Counted from the first letter of the stretch, positions 27,601 through 36,847 are shown. The stretch: DNA of 64,000 nucleotides from Holacanthus passer (GCA_025331565.1 JAFREQ010000043.1:5589001-5653000), one strand, 5' to 3'. Numbers and translations are program-made. Notes: a model not told the origin generated them from the letters alone.

Positions 27601-30600
27601 ACACTTAAGAGTTCACCCCCGCCAAACCCCAACTGCAAGCATCAGAACTACATGCTTTTAGGCCCTTAGATAACCGGATTGCCATCTTCAAACAATTTTA
27701 TCTGATATCTTCAAGACAAGAGACAAAAGGGCCCTATACTTTCTGTTACCATTTGTGCAAGCAGGGTAACAGGAACCCAGGAAATAGGCCCCAAAATGAG
27801 GCATCAAGGGCAGAGTTAATGCAGTTAGTTTATTATTTATTATTTTCACAAAAGAGTATAAAAGCTTATGGTATTGTCAGGCAGTCAAGGGCCAAAACCA
27901 AAGATGGCAGTACAAACAGGCAAACAAATCCAAATGGGAGCTGCTGAGGACTCTTAACTGATACTCTAAAAAAATAAAACAGGAAATGACTAAACTAAAG
28001 CCCAAAACCATGATACTTGCTGCTGGTCACAGCTAATACAATCCATTTACAGGCAAAGTCACAAAATGATATAGAAGTTATATATATGAAAAAACTTGGA
28101 CACTGAATAGTAGAATATCTGCAGGTTAAAATGTAGAGAGGGAGATACTATTCAAGAAGAGTCGGAGCACAGATACAAACACAGCACATGCAGACATCAG
28201 GCACATGTAAGTGTATTATTATTCTGCTGTATAACATCCAGTGCAACAAAATGTGAATCCCCCCAGTCCCCCATCTCATTAGAGGGTGACAAAACATGCC
28301 AACACAAACACAGTGATGTAGCTTATTAAAATGATTTAGCCCTGAAGACAAATATGGCATAAATTGCTCATTGTTCCCCAAAAGATTAGGCCTGCTGAAC
28401 ACAATTTAATGCATTTAAAATGTAATTCAACTTTTGCAGGATCCCAAACAAAATGCATTACAGAGAAAACAGCAGCAGCCAGACGCAGAAATAAAGTTTC
28501 TCTGCTGGAGAAACCAAGAATTAGCTTTAATAGAGGAACTATACTCTGAGAGAAAGTTTGTGGGCAACCTTGAAAATACCACCAGGGTTTCAATTAACCG
28601 GCACAGTGGGTGATGTCCTATGAGCCAGCAGGCTGGCAGCTGGATAACCATAGACGTCAGGCAACTGGAAGCAATGCAAGTAATGGTATGTAGATAAATA
28701 ACCACACAGACTGCAGGTACAGAAGTAGAACCAGTTGTGAAATGTAACAAAGCCACATACTGTTGAGTGATATAATGTATGGAAAATAGAATTCTACAAT
28801 TTCATTTAGCAGACGCTTTTATCAGAAGCGACATACATCTGAAACTGCACACAGTAAGTTCAACAGAGGAACATTATTGTGAAATATAAAGCCCAAGAGG
28901 AATCAGCAAAGAAAAAACAGGGAAGCAATCAAGCGTGTTCTTTTTCTTCATTTAATGTTTAAATCAATGCAGTAAAATTGAAAGCAACAATTTTCTTCAT
29001 GTCAGTAGTAGCAAGTGACATATGGTTCACTCAGAAAATATCTACAGTTGAGTGAAAGTACTTAATTAACTATGATGGGTTTGATTGGACAGGTTTCCGG
29101 TGATGTTCCTCTACATCATGGAGGGGCAGCATTGGAGATGGTCTTCAAGGTTTTTAATGAAGATCCAAGGGCAATCTGGGAAGTAGTTTAAACACTGGCC
29201 TTGACAGAAAGTGGAACTAAGCTCCATTTTAATGACTTGGGGGGTAATTTAGACGTGCGCCTTTAGTAAAAGATGAGGGCAAAGGCAAACAGACACTTCC
29301 CTTTCTTTAACCAGAGCAAAGATGATGTTCTTGTTCTCTCAACCCATGCCCCAAAGCTCGTTACTCAGGAGCTGATCAAGCAAGCGGTGAGAGTAATTCA
29401 ACTGCTGCTCAGGTGCAGAAAAGACTCTCTCTGTTCTTTAACCAGTGAATGGTTGATTAATTGCAGAGGAAATTGCCTGGTAATTGATGAGGCAGTGAAA
29501 GCTCTGCTCAGTGTAGTCTGAAAGTGAATGTCGAAATGAATCTTCTATAGCTGTATGTGAGATTTGTTTTAGTGGGTACTGAAGATATCATTAGACAATA
29601 ATCAGGTATAGTGGTCTAACCCTGTGGGGAAACTAGCTCGCAGTGTTCCAGCTTGGAGGCGTATTATAGATGAGATACAGAGAATAAAATAATGAAATAG
29701 AAGCAACTAAAGTAGAGAACACTTGATAACAGACATATTAAACTTTGTCCAGTACTGAAAATTAAAACCTAAAAAAGGTTTCAGCTGCAGTACAGCAAAC
29801 CAGATTTACCAGATCTGATTTTGTTTTACTAAAATTTACAGGAATAGTTCAACCTATATTTTGGGAAATTAGCTTAGTTGCTCTCTTGCTAAGAGTTAGG
29901 TGATAAAATCTTTACAGGAAATATGTAGCTGGAGCGAGTTTAACTTTAAAAATGGAAAAGTGAAACAGCCATTGTGGCTTCGTCCAAAGGTAACAAAATC
30001 CACCTGCCAGCATCTCTAAAATCTACTGACTAACCTGTTATATCTTGTTTGTTTGATCAGTACAAAAACCAAAGAGTAAAAACTAGCTAATCATCACTTT
30101 ACAGGGGGATGTGTGGCAGATTTTTTTGTGCCAGGACATAGCCAGGAAATAGTCTTGCACATAATCCCATAATTTTTTTGTGCAGACTAAACAACATATA
30201 AGATATAAACTAGATATAGTGTGTTTATTAGTCAGCTACTGTACAGAGGTGCTGGTAGGAAGTCAGAGTAGCTGTTTCCAGTCTTTATGCTAAGCTAAGT
30301 GCAAGTACATGTATGTATTAAAATGCTAGTCATGGTGTGAGGTTCCTACCTCTTAGAACTACCTCAATACAGACGCTTTAGAGAATCATTGATCCGCAAA
30401 ACAATTACAATGACCAAAACAAAATCATGCTGACTTAGGCACTTAGTTACCACAAAGCAATCAATCACCTTCTCAACACACATGCCTTCTCTCTCTCGCT
30501 CTCTCTCTCTCCCTGGCACAAGCGTCGACGTCTGGCAGATCATCTGAGTAAGCATGTTTCTCTCCATCTGGTGCGTGTGAGCCAGGTCACTGTCTGGCTG

Positions 30601-33600
30601 AGCTACAAGCTCCTCAGGGAACAACCAAGGAACAGGCTTCTCGTTAGTCAGAGCACAGAGTCTCCTCTCTGGGGATGTAAACAAGATCTTGGGTCTGGGC
30701 CTAGACGTGCTGTGGGGCATCTCAGTATGCAGGGACACAAACAAACATATGGAAACCCCCAGAGACTGACCTTACACTGACTGGCTGATGTCACCTTGAT
30801 CAAAACAGGTGTGTCTCTCTCTCATGCTGCAGTAGAACATGCTCAGCATTATTAGCACAGGCACTACTTCAGGCAAGAACACAGAGATCACTGCAGGAGA
30901 AAGGCTTGTACATCTGTGTCGAGTCATTGTTTGTCCATATCTAATAAGATTTTTCAGGTGATGAATATTTTGTTGGAAGGAATACTGACATCACCTTAGG
31001 ATACTCATTGGGAACTTGTCTGTTAGGACTGGTTTATCTGACAACAGAAGAGAACACACATTTATACAGATATTTTTTCAAAATTCTTCATTTGTTGGTT
31101 CCAACTCAAAAACTTTGTTTTGACCAAGAAAGACATCCAACACAACTAGAAATAAATGTGGCAATAAATTCTGTGAAGTGACTTGTTTTGATGGATGTTT
31201 TCTGGCTGACTTTTGTTTTCTTCCTGTGGGTACAAGATGACTGACATGTTCACAAAGAATGTCAGCATTTGCTTACATTGTGACAGATACATCCTCAGGC
31301 CTCTGTCTTCCTATTATAGGGACTGAAATGTTTGCACAATGTACCAGCTGTACAACAGAGACACGTTGACACAAATAAAATTCATTTTAACTGTGATAGA
31401 TAATGTAGCTCTGAGAACATACAGTACCTGTCCTGAATCTTTAGACTTCATATTAGTCACATAATAGGCCGCTGTGCAGTGTACGTACACACATGTACAC
31501 ACAGACACACAAACACACTTGATTGAAAAAGGCACCATTACAGAAGAAACCTCAATACCAATGACCTTATCTGAATTTTAGACAACGTTAAAGTGACTGT
31601 GTAAATCAAATTCCCCCATTAACCACTGTCATATGTCTGTTCAACAAATAACACTCATATTAAGTGTGAATGTAGCAATGCAGAGTCGGCACTGAGGCAG
31701 CAACATGAAACACGCAAATATATGCACAGCATGAACAGAAACATCAGGATAACAGACTACTGGTGAGAAAAGTGTACTGGAGCAATTCTTTAGTTGCATG
31801 TTGTCTTTGTAATAGCCAGCTGAATTGCACTTCTACCACGAGGAGATCATCATGACAGCGTCTCCAATTTGTTTTCTCAGCAGTGCTTCAACTTAATCGT
31901 CATTCGAAGATGAGAATCTCCTAAAGGGCCTATTGAAGGTTGTTGGTAACAAAAATCTTTTTGGTCATGTCTTTGTGCAAAGAAACAGTCCACTTCACTA
32001 AAAGACTGATACTTATCTGAAGAGGAGCATGTTGCCCTCATGCTGCAGTGCCATTCTAGGAGATTCTGATTTGTGACTCTTACAATGGATCAAGTCAGAA
32101 ATGCAATATAAACAGGGCACAGAAGCACTGAATTAATCTTTACTCATCATGAACCTAAGGGAAAATACAGTGTAGTGACTTTGTGAGATGAAGATGTGTT
32201 TTACAAGTATGTGATTTGCACCAATGAAGATGACAGCACCACTGACAGATACTGACCACTTCAATATTTCATTGGTCTCTGCAGCACTGAAGAGCACTGA
32301 ATGGGTTTCCTTTAACTTTATGTTAGCATCAGAAAATCATCTGCTAGACAGCAGAAGGAGAGAAATTCACTCAATTAGTGTTTTGTAATTTCCAATTGTA
32401 CTGATGATGACTGTATGATTTATGTATCTTTGTCAGTGTGGGTGTGCACTTGCATCGCTGCAAAAATTAATAGATTACAAATGTTCATTTGTGAAGTCAA
32501 TGACAGATCAATAGATTAGGTTGGACCTCATTATTATCATTACAACAACAGATGTTAATAGCCTTCAGCTGGCCACAGAGGACAACAGTGTCGTCCATCA
32601 CCGCTGGAGCGAAGCACAGCAGAAGAGCCAATCAGCCTTGGGACAAGATGTGATAAAGCAGCATCCTGGTAATTATAAACATGAAACTCACAGAAACTAC
32701 TTAAGGGTTCAAAGCAGGGCGATCTAGTAAGATAAGGATCAATAGACTTCAGGGGTAGCTGTACAAGTTTCTGATCAAAAGTACAGATGACTCCAATTTC
32801 ATCCTCAACCAACCATAGAAGACACCAATGGGCTTTGCTTGACTGCAGTGAAGGATGTATGTTCACAAACAGCACAGCTGACTGCAATTTAATGGTAGTG
32901 ACTCTGTGAACCACTATGGTAACACACTTATTCAGAAGTGAACTGGTTCCCTGCAAGTGGCAGCTCATGTCACATCATAAACTGGGTGAAATTGGGTGTA
33001 AAACTTTTATGACACAGGTAAAGTCGATGAAATGCTTCAACTGGAACATCTGTTGTTCAGGTACCAGGTAACACTGGAAATAATCATGAGACCAATCTGC
33101 CATTAGAAGAGGAGTGCAAGTGAACACACACAGTTAGAAATGTGTTACACCTCTTTTAAATTCACATATCTGCCACCATTGTGTGAAAAAGAGATTAAAT
33201 GTGGTTGCCCATTCATGAGATTAATGTCACAGATTATGGTAACACTGGAGCAGATAAAGAAGAGACTGAACAAAATCAAATTAATACAGTCACAACTGAG
33301 CTGAGGATCGAATGTTCAAGAAATATTGTGTCTTATTTGCATCGTAAAATGCCAAAACACAGCAGCATCACTTGATCATGAGACTGTTTCTGTGTCACTG
33401 TGACCTGAGGGGAACTTCAGCCAGCAGATGCTTCTCTCCCTCATCCCTTCTTTCCCCCTACCCATCTCCAAACACAAATCCTGCGTGTGAATATGTCTCT
33501 ACAAACAAAATATGATGAGAAATGTGCGTTAAACCTGCATCTTAGTCATTTTGCACTGAGACACAGGGATGTATAATGCATGCAGCGGTTGCATAAGCTT

Positions 33601-34156
33601 TAATTCCTGCAAGTAAAAATAAGGAGTAGTAAGTAGGAGTCCTCATAATATGTGATCATGGTATAATATATGGTGTTTGGAAGAGAAGAAACAGAATAAG
33701 TAGAACCACTCACAAAGCGTAAAATCACAATCCAAACACTCAAAGTCAAATATATGCAAGATTTGTCCTTCACTAATAATAATCACATGATTCCCTCTGC
33801 TGCTGCTGCACAGTCTGTTTTAAAGAAAATAACACGACTTCTCTCAAAACAGCAGGTTTAAACGGAGACAACAACAGCTCCCCCCCGCGGTGACTGCCTG
33901 ACCAAACCTCGGCTGGAGGAGCTCAATTTGCCCTTTGGTGCAAAATGATCAGCGCATCAATTAAACTTTGCACACAGTAAAAACTACAGTGAATCAAACA
34001 AAACGTGCTGACCTGCAACTATTGGCAGCTTGCTGGTTTGGAAGATAAGACAATCAGCGGACAGAGCAGGATGCAAAACACCACAGAAAGCAAGCAAACT
34101 TCACCTACCTCCTCCACTGTGAGGGGCATGCAGATGCGGTACTCCTTCATCAACAT
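4186..34156 (-). CDS. pitpnc1: pitpnc1, cytoplasmic phosphatidylinositol transfer protein 1, 5' part of gene (three exons)
   Basis: The product is a class II PITP (RdgB-beta type), a soluble protein that moves phosphatidylinositol and phosphatidic acid between membranes. Three exons join in frame on the minus strand: 34109-34156, 7017-7165 and 4186-4274. They encode about the first 95 residues, starting MLMKEYRICMPLTVEEYRIG, then an acidic loop (GEGVEVVQNEPYDDP), the family motif GQFTEKRIYL, and KLPSWARAVVPKIFYVTEKA ending at WNYYPYTIT. This matches vertebrate PITPNC1 almost residue for residue by memory. All junctions are GT/AG and phase-consistent (0, then 2, then 1). The rest of the lipid-binding domain is left of the window. 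Intron 1 is 26.9 kb and hosts an MHC class II beta gene on the same strand; intron 2 is 2.7 kb. Identification is firm; the missing 3' exons are inferred. Confidence 0.95.
4275..7016. other. pitpnc1 intron 2
   Basis: An ordinary intron with a (CA)n microsatellite at 5009-5036 and a shorter CA run near 5164-5186. No coding exon is supported. Confidence 0.6.
5009..5036. repeat. (CA)n microsatellite
   Basis: A perfect CA run of about 14 units in pitpnc1 intron 2. Confidence 0.95.
7017..7165 (-). CDS. pitpnc1: pitpnc1 coding exon 2
   Basis: This 149-bp exon follows the acceptor ctgtctttcag and ends at donor gtgagtgc. It begins YRIGQLYMISKHSHEQSERG and ends TEKRIYLN plus two bases of the next codon. 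The segment holds the N-terminal strand and helix of the PITP fold and the acidic GEGVEVV loop. It enters in phase 0, matching exon 1, and leaves in phase 2, matching exon 3. Confidence 0.96.
9934..10451. mobile_element. Non-autonomous inverted-repeat DNA transposon (MITE)
   Basis: The left end (agttcagcatttagggaaat) and the right end (ctttcccaaaatgtcgaacc) are imperfect inverted repeats. Internal words such as GAGAATTAGATGAGAAGACTGAT and GTGCTAAGCTAAGGTAA fit a dispersed element very common in percomorph genomes (family name not recalled). It encodes nothing. Confidence 0.7.
11799..11819. repeat. (AAAC)n tetranucleotide repeat
   Basis: Five AAAC units in pitpnc1 intron 1. Confidence 0.9.
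12826..12960. repeat. Short dispersed fish repeat fragment
   Basis: GAGCTGGGTCTTTAGTCTTT and TTAAAGACTGAGTGGGACTG resemble the internal part of a high-copy teleost repeat in which this 'fixed-length protein-like' text often appears. Weak evidence. Confidence 0.35.
15085..15370 (+). repeat. Dispersed teleost repeat, degenerate
   Basis: It contains ATTGCCATGAAATTTCATAC, AAATATCTCAACTGGATGGA, GACATTCATGGTTCTCAGAT and GTGGTTGACATTTGTGGTTT, characteristic words of a high-copy percomorph repeat recalled from many fish introns. Diverged and non-coding. Confidence 0.6.
16920..17170 (-). repeat. Dispersed teleost repeat, second copy, with 20-bp hairpin
   Basis: Read on the minus strand it carries the same words as 15085-15370 (GGCACTAGAGGAA, GTGGTTTAAAGTAAAATGTC, TCAACAACTGTTGGATGG). 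At 17058-17108 it contains a perfect 20-bp inverted repeat with an 11-nt loop, after which the sequence AGTCAGAGGATCA recurs from its left edge (16926). Confidence 0.6.
17058..17108. repeat. Perfect 20-bp inverted repeat, 11-nt loop
   Basis: The left arm 17058-17077 (TTCCTCTAGTGCCACATAAA) is the exact reverse complement of the right arm 17089-17108. The loop is GCTAAGTCAGA. A hairpin this perfect inside an otherwise diverged repeat suggests recent conversion or a transposon tip. Confidence 0.95.
17960..18333 (-). other. MHC class II beta 3' UTR with candidate polyadenylation signal
   Basis: Downstream of the stop codon the minus strand runs about 350 nt to an AATAAA (TTTATT on the plus strand at 17981-17986). 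A small inverted repeat (AACCTGT...ACAGGTT) lies just beyond. This is a normal distance for a class II beta 3' UTR. A frame that stays open through part of this UTR in another phase is taken as chance. Confidence 0.5.
18334..18383 (-). CDS. MHC class II beta cytoplasmic tail exon with stop codon
   Basis: The 50-bp coding part follows acceptor cattttaacag and joins in phase 1 to give GGVPIPVELLPAAAAA and TAG at 18336-18334. The alanine run and lack of basic residues make the tail unusual for the family. The assignment rests on acceptor quality and frame; a different 3' exon cannot be fully excluded. Confidence 0.75.
18334..19861 (-). CDS. MHC class II antigen beta chain, complete five-exon gene with leader-frame anomaly
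   Basis: The gene encodes a type I membrane glycoprotein that would pair with a class II alpha chain for peptide presentation to CD4 T cells. Exons on the minus strand are leader 19808-19861, beta-1 19453-19719, beta-2 (Ig C1) 18724-19002, connecting peptide/TM 18505-18636 and tail 18334-18383. All internal junctions after the leader are phase 1 with GT/AG sites. The beta-2 domain is a clear class II match (FYPKQIKVTWLQNGQEVTS, GDWYYQIHSYLEYTP). The five exons sum to 782 nt, one short of a multiple of three, because the leader ends in phase 0 while beta-1 needs phase 1. Two W61/H81-type contacts are replaced, suggesting a non-classical lineage. It sits inside pitpnc1 intron 1. No alpha gene was found. 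It could be functional with an assembly indel, alternatively spliced, or a recent pseudogene. Confidence 0.93.
18505..18636 (-). CDS. MHC class II beta connecting peptide and transmembrane exon
   Basis: The 132-bp exon (acceptor cacactttcag, donor gtgaagcc) reads DPSLPASERIKIVG followed by a glycine-patterned membrane segment (GLCGLMLGFLVVSSGF) and the stop-transfer IYYKKK. The spaced glycines in the membrane helix are typical of class II chains and serve alpha-beta pairing. Phase 1 on both sides matches its neighbours. After KKK the tail continues SAAYFAFCQ, unlike the basic short tail (RKARG-type) usual in classical teleost beta chains. Confidence 0.95.
18724..19002 (-). CDS. MHC class II beta-2 immunoglobulin C1 domain exon
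   Basis: This 279-bp exon (acceptor gtttttttccag, donor gtaagcgt) encodes one Ig C1 domain. The intrachain cysteines lie in MLLCSAYKFYP and ITCMVEHLSLSEPV, with the core tryptophan in KVTWLQNG. An NLT sequon lies at the domain start. The stretch SAVTSSEVLPDGDWYYQIHS is very close to teleost class II beta. The exon is phase 1 at both ends. This is the strongest family evidence in the locus and looks under normal constraint, with no stop or frameshift. Confidence 0.97.
19453..19719 (-). CDS. MHC class II beta-1 domain exon
   Basis: This 267-bp exon (acceptor ttattacag, donor gtgagagc) is phase 1 on both sides and encodes the membrane-distal half of the peptide-binding groove. It carries the two disulphide cysteines (in MACCTFKG and KKILCTDN), with an extra adjacent cysteine at the first. 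Two N-glycosylation sequons overlap in NSTRGNWT. Counting back without gaps from the second cysteine (position 79 in mammals), position 61 is Q rather than W, 62 is N, 81 is D rather than H, and 82 is N. W61, H81 and N82 normally bond the peptide backbone, so loss of two of the three points to a non-classical molecule. An internal acceptor at ttcacag would start the exon at 19693 and restore the frame with the leader. Confidence 0.93.
19808..19861 (-). CDS. MHC class II beta leader (signal peptide) exon, frame uncertain
   Basis: From the ATG at 19861-19859 the frame reads a short hydrophobic leader (MLIYNFLFF...) and ends in phase 0 at CAG before donor gtgagtt. The beta-1 exon needs an incoming phase of 1. 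The frame that does join beta-1 is open across most of this exon and hydrophobic (FCVVFSLFRPVFSGEDY), but has a TAA instead of a start. The two frames meet at a T8 run (A8 on the plus strand, 19835-19842). One T more would join them into a normal signal peptide. The exon is supported by position and donor; the exact reading is not settled. Confidence 0.7.
20257..20283. repeat. (CA)n microsatellite
   Basis: A perfect CA run of about 13 units, roughly 400 bp upstream of the class II leader exon. Confidence 0.95.
21617..21660. repeat. (GA)n microsatellite
   Basis: A GA dinucleotide run with one break; overlapping Arg-Glu frames are artefacts. Confidence 0.95.
22031..22494. mobile_element. Degenerate small DNA transposon with terminal inverted repeats
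   Basis: The left end (gtggtgtttctacacaaagt) and right end (ggaaagttcctgtgatagaa) are imperfect inverted repeats. Internal words such as CCAGAACTTTTAGTCCCCAG and CCTCTAAAAGGTTCCCAGTC match a fish MITE type remembered from many genomes. No coding capacity. Confidence 0.5.
23650..24130 (+). mobile_element. Possible retrotransposon LTR-like remnant
   Basis: A pyrimidine-rich, TGTTCCAGC/TCTAGTGTTTT-repeating segment ends in an AATAAA-type signal (TTCAATAAATCTTTTTACCC at about 24050) followed by CATCTGTGTCTCGCTCATGG, reminiscent of fish Gypsy LTR 3' ends. No paired LTR, primer-binding site or duplication was confirmed. Confidence 0.3.
28797..28860. repeat. Teleost 'CATTTAGCAGACGCTTTTAT' repeat fragment
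   Basis: The words CATTTAGCAGACGCTTTTAT and AGCGACATACA are the conserved core of a very widespread fish dispersed repeat. Only a short piece is recognisable. Confidence 0.65.
29838..30300. mobile_element. Degenerate copy of the same dispersed element as 9934-10451
   Basis: It begins with aatagttcaacctatatttt-like sequence followed by gggaaattagct and contains GTCCAAAGGTAACAAAATCC, GTTATATCTTGTTTGTTTGA and TTTATGCTAAGCTAAG, all internal words of this fish element. The right inverted repeat is not clear. Confidence 0.6.
30795..30890 (-). other. Exon-like segment encoding a possible membrane helix, unassigned
   Basis: On the minus strand a strong acceptor (cctttctcctgcag) and a donor (CAAG/gtgaca) bound 96 bp that is open in one frame and phase 1 at both ends. 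The frame reads ISVFLPEVVPVLIMLSMFYC followed by SMRERHTCFDQ, which resembles a membrane helix plus basic stop-transfer. A following open frame (about 30500-30720) does not join in phase. No extracellular exon was recognised upstream. It may be a relic or chance. Confidence 0.15.
34109..34156 (-). CDS. pitpnc1: pitpnc1 coding exon 1 (start codon)
   Basis: Sixteen codons from the ATG at 34156-34154 (minus strand) give MLMKEYRICMPLTVEE, the conserved N-terminus of PITPNC1. The exon ends in phase 0 at GAG followed by the donor gtaggtga. An A at -3 gives an acceptable initiation context. A second in-frame ATG is at codon 3. Human PITPNC1 begins almost identically (from memory), which decides the start. 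Confidence 0.95.
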
Positions 34157-34800
34157 AGTCCTTCTGCACAAGGCTGCAACACGGAGGAAGATTCAGGTTG
34201 ACTTCAGTCTTGGGGCCGATCTTGCAAGTCAGTAATTTGATTGCAATAATTTGTCCGATGAAACGAGGTCAGTGAGATCCACAAATTCACTCAATCACTT
34301 CTGCATCAGCAGCATCTCCTGCAGCGGCTCCGCTATGTCTACGTGAGTTACTACACAAACCAGATCCGAAGTGCAAGAGGCTCCTCCAGGGGCTGCAATC
34401 ACCCTGCTGCACAATCTGCTCCAAGTTTTATCATCTACTCCAACAGCAGCATCATTTCGCCTCTGGTCAGGTCTGCAGGGTTCAAAGTGTAAAGAAATGA
34501 AACTCCAGAACAAGTCGCCTCCAACAACAAGCGAGCTTCAGCCTCCTGCAGCCGCAGTCCCGGACAAGGATCGAGCCTCCAGTCGTCCCCTGGTCTCTCC
34601 AGGTCTTCAGCTCTTCCTTTCACCGTGGTCACTTCTCCAAATCTCTCAGGCTGCCTCCTGGGAGTTTCTCCTGACGGCTCCGTCCAGAGATGCGCAGCCG
34701 TGTGTAAGAGCTGCGTAAAGAGAGCCAGAGACAGGCAGACAGCAAATAAGAGGATCTGAGCCTCACTGTAAGAGCAGCACCATAATAAAACCACGCAGCC
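34157..34800 (-). promoter_or_regulatory. pitpnc1: pitpnc1 5' UTR and promoter region (approximate)
   Basis: This is the sequence immediately upstream of the pitpnc1 start codon. It is richer in GC and CpG than the surrounding introns (for example around 34530-34700), as expected for a vertebrate promoter-proximal region. No convincing TATA box or defined start site could be seen. The upstream edge runs into a (CAA)n/(ATT)n microsatellite at 34824-34876. Open frames across this region on both strands look like chance frames. The boundary is an estimate. Confidence 0.45.
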
Positions 34801-34823
34801 TCTCATCCACTCAGGGCAGTGAG

Positions 34824-34839
34824 ACAACAACAACAACAA

Positions 34840-34876
<37 letters not shown>
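34824..34876. repeat. (CAA)n/(ATT)n compound microsatellite
   Basis: A CAA run (about 34824-34839) passes directly into an ATT run of about 12 units (34840-34876), just upstream of the pitpnc1 5' region. It produces meaningless poly-Tyr and poly-Ile frames. Confidence 0.95.
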
Positions 34877-36180
34877 GTTATAGATATCTCAAAATGCCCC
34901 CCCCTCCAAACACACACACACTGCAAAAAAATATTAATATAAAAAATATTTGTTTTTATTTGCAATGCTACAACAGGCAACCACCCACCGCCATCCAAAA
35001 ATAATCATGTGCAAATCTATTCATAATCATAATAATTATTATGATTATTATGGAACACTGCAGTCCTAGTTTGTCCAAGTGCTACAATCAACTGTGCTGT
35101 CTCTCTATTTCATTACAAGTGTATTAAAAACTGGAAAACTAGAATGTAACATGAGCTTTACATAGGCTGTCAACTGTGCAAGTTTTTGTAAAATGTTATA
35201 AAAAGTTTTTGAAAGGCTATCATCTTGCAATGTTACACTTGTCTATCCAGCACATTTTGTGCATTATCTAGCATATTACACCCGCTCACTTTGTGTAAAC
35301 TTAGGATATGTTAATGTTGCCATTAGTTGCTGATGGGACACTTATTATTCTAACACCCTGCCAATAATAACACTTCACTTCAGCCAGGATGTGCACAAAA
35401 AGGTATCGTGAAGGTTAACACATCAGGTTGTGCTGGAACTGTTTTTGTGGAAGTGTGGTGTGGTGAAAACGGGATGATTTACATGTGCTAGTGCTGGTCA
35501 ACCATCACCAAGGACATGTACATTGCCGTAACGTTGCCCCTTTTATGAAGGGTTCCTCATTATACTGCATTTGGAAGGAAGTATTATCATACGTATATAT
35601 TTCTACCCTTGTCCCCTACTTCCTTTCATGTTTAGCTATTTAGTCAGATAACTCAATGTTATTTTTGGTTATAATTAGTTTTATAATTTTGTGCTTTAGT
35701 CATGAATCCATATGTAACCATGCGTCCACTCTTTGCCTCGTCGTTTATTCTTATAACGGTCAAAGCTACTTGCAGCTATGCTAGCAAGCTAACTAGCTAG
35801 CTATCGCGACAAGCCAGTTTTAGCTTAGTTTGTTTCCTATTTTGTCTTCAGATACACTATATTGTTTCCTTCTTTTAGTTTTTATGCTGTCTAATTTCTT
35901 TTCTGGATGTGCTGTTGGTAGTTGTAGAAAACTTTTGAGGAACCTCAGGTAACATTTATTTTTGAAACTATGATATTTGCTCCGTTCAAACTCACTAACT
36001 AACGTTGCTAATAAATGAATCTGATATAAATCAATGAGAAAAAATGTACTCATAGTGTAAATCACCGGACACTCACCAGTATGTTTCAGAGGAAAACGTT
36101 GTTGCTGTAATGGTAATAAAAACATCATATTACAGTATTCACTGCTTAGTAAACGTTTATATTATAATTTGTTTTAAAGA
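34877..36180. other. Intergenic region upstream of pitpnc1
   Basis: AT-rich sequence with no gene recognised. A short segment at 35700-35810 (GCTAGC/AGCTAGCTA-type words and several CpGs) resembles 5' flanking DNA. It lies between the pitpnc1 promoter and the candidate exons at 36.2 kb, so a divergent start is conceivable but unproven. Confidence 0.3.
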
Positions 36181-36218
36181 ACGTCTTCATTAATGGAGCT
36201 GGAAAAATACCGTGCAGT

Positions 36219-36847
36219 ACTCTTTACAAACGGAAGATGGCAGCAGTGATCTTCATTTCAGTGAAGGTGAGGCGAGTGAGTTTTGAGGCTTCATCAGTGT
36301 TCGAAATTAGTACTTTAAATATTCACTTACACACAATAAGATAAGACTTTCTGGTTGTAATTAGGAGCACAATACAGTCAATAGTAACTTTAGTTAGTTG
36401 ATATGTGTATTTACAGCAGGAAAGGTCAACAATGTGCGCTTCAAGTTTGATTTTGCTCCGTACACAGAAGGACAGATGCTGAGCTCCAGGTGAATTGAGT
36501 AAATAATCAGTTTTAAAAATCCTGAAGATTTGAGCATATACTTTACAGTATGAATTGGAGCAAAATGGTAAGAAACAGCATTTTCTTTCCTCCTGTATTC
36601 ATGTGTTATTTCTTTAAAAATATATGTGACTATCTTTACTAAATACTAAACACTAAAATCAAAATTTCTCTCTCAGTTTTTATATATGAAAAAGAAAATG
36701 GCACTAATAAAATGGTGTGTGACTTGGGTCACATTTGCCAAATTTGCCAAAGCCAAGAAAAATCTTTGCATTTCTCTGGTGCTGTACACTGTATTGTCCA
36801 GTCTTATGGTACAATGTATATTTAGTGTGTACAATGTTGTTTGCTAA
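36219..36847 (+). other. Candidate short exons of an unidentified plus-strand gene or pseudogene
   Basis: Four segments have consecutive splice-like junctions in compatible phase on the plus strand: about 36219-36266 (donor gtgagg), 36417-36489 (acceptor tatttacag, donor gtgaat), 36549-36567 (19 bp, donor gtaaga) and 36677-36847 (acceptor tctctctcag, stop TAA). The second reads GKVNNVRFKFDFAPYTEGQM, which looks protein-like. The only nearby upstream ATG (36193, reading MELEKYRAVLFT) is one frame off from the frame that joins, with a stop at TGA soon after. No family was recognised. It could be a decayed gene start near a promoter-like region, or chance. Confidence 0.22.

Larger units (their letters stand above)
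19862..34108. other. pitpnc1 intron 1, 5' portion
   Basis: About 14 kb upstream of the nested MHC gene. It contains microsatellites (20257-20283 CA, 21617-21660 GA), a degenerate small transposon (22031-22494), a possible LTR-like segment (23650-24130), dispersed-repeat fragments (28797-28860, 29838-30300) and one exon-like membrane-segment candidate at 30795-30890. No MHC class II alpha exon was recognised, and no W/X/Y-box promoter module was identified upstream of the class II leader. Confidence 0.5.

Noticed and set aside
32555..32968. 137-codon minus-strand open frame
   Set aside because: No recognisable domain, motif or family resemblance; length is within what chance gives in 64 kb of six frames. 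A homology search giving a conserved hit would change this.
34435..34998. 187-codon minus-strand open frame upstream of pitpnc1
   Set aside because: It runs through an ATT microsatellite (poly-Ile) and the pitpnc1 5' region; the composition is not protein-like.
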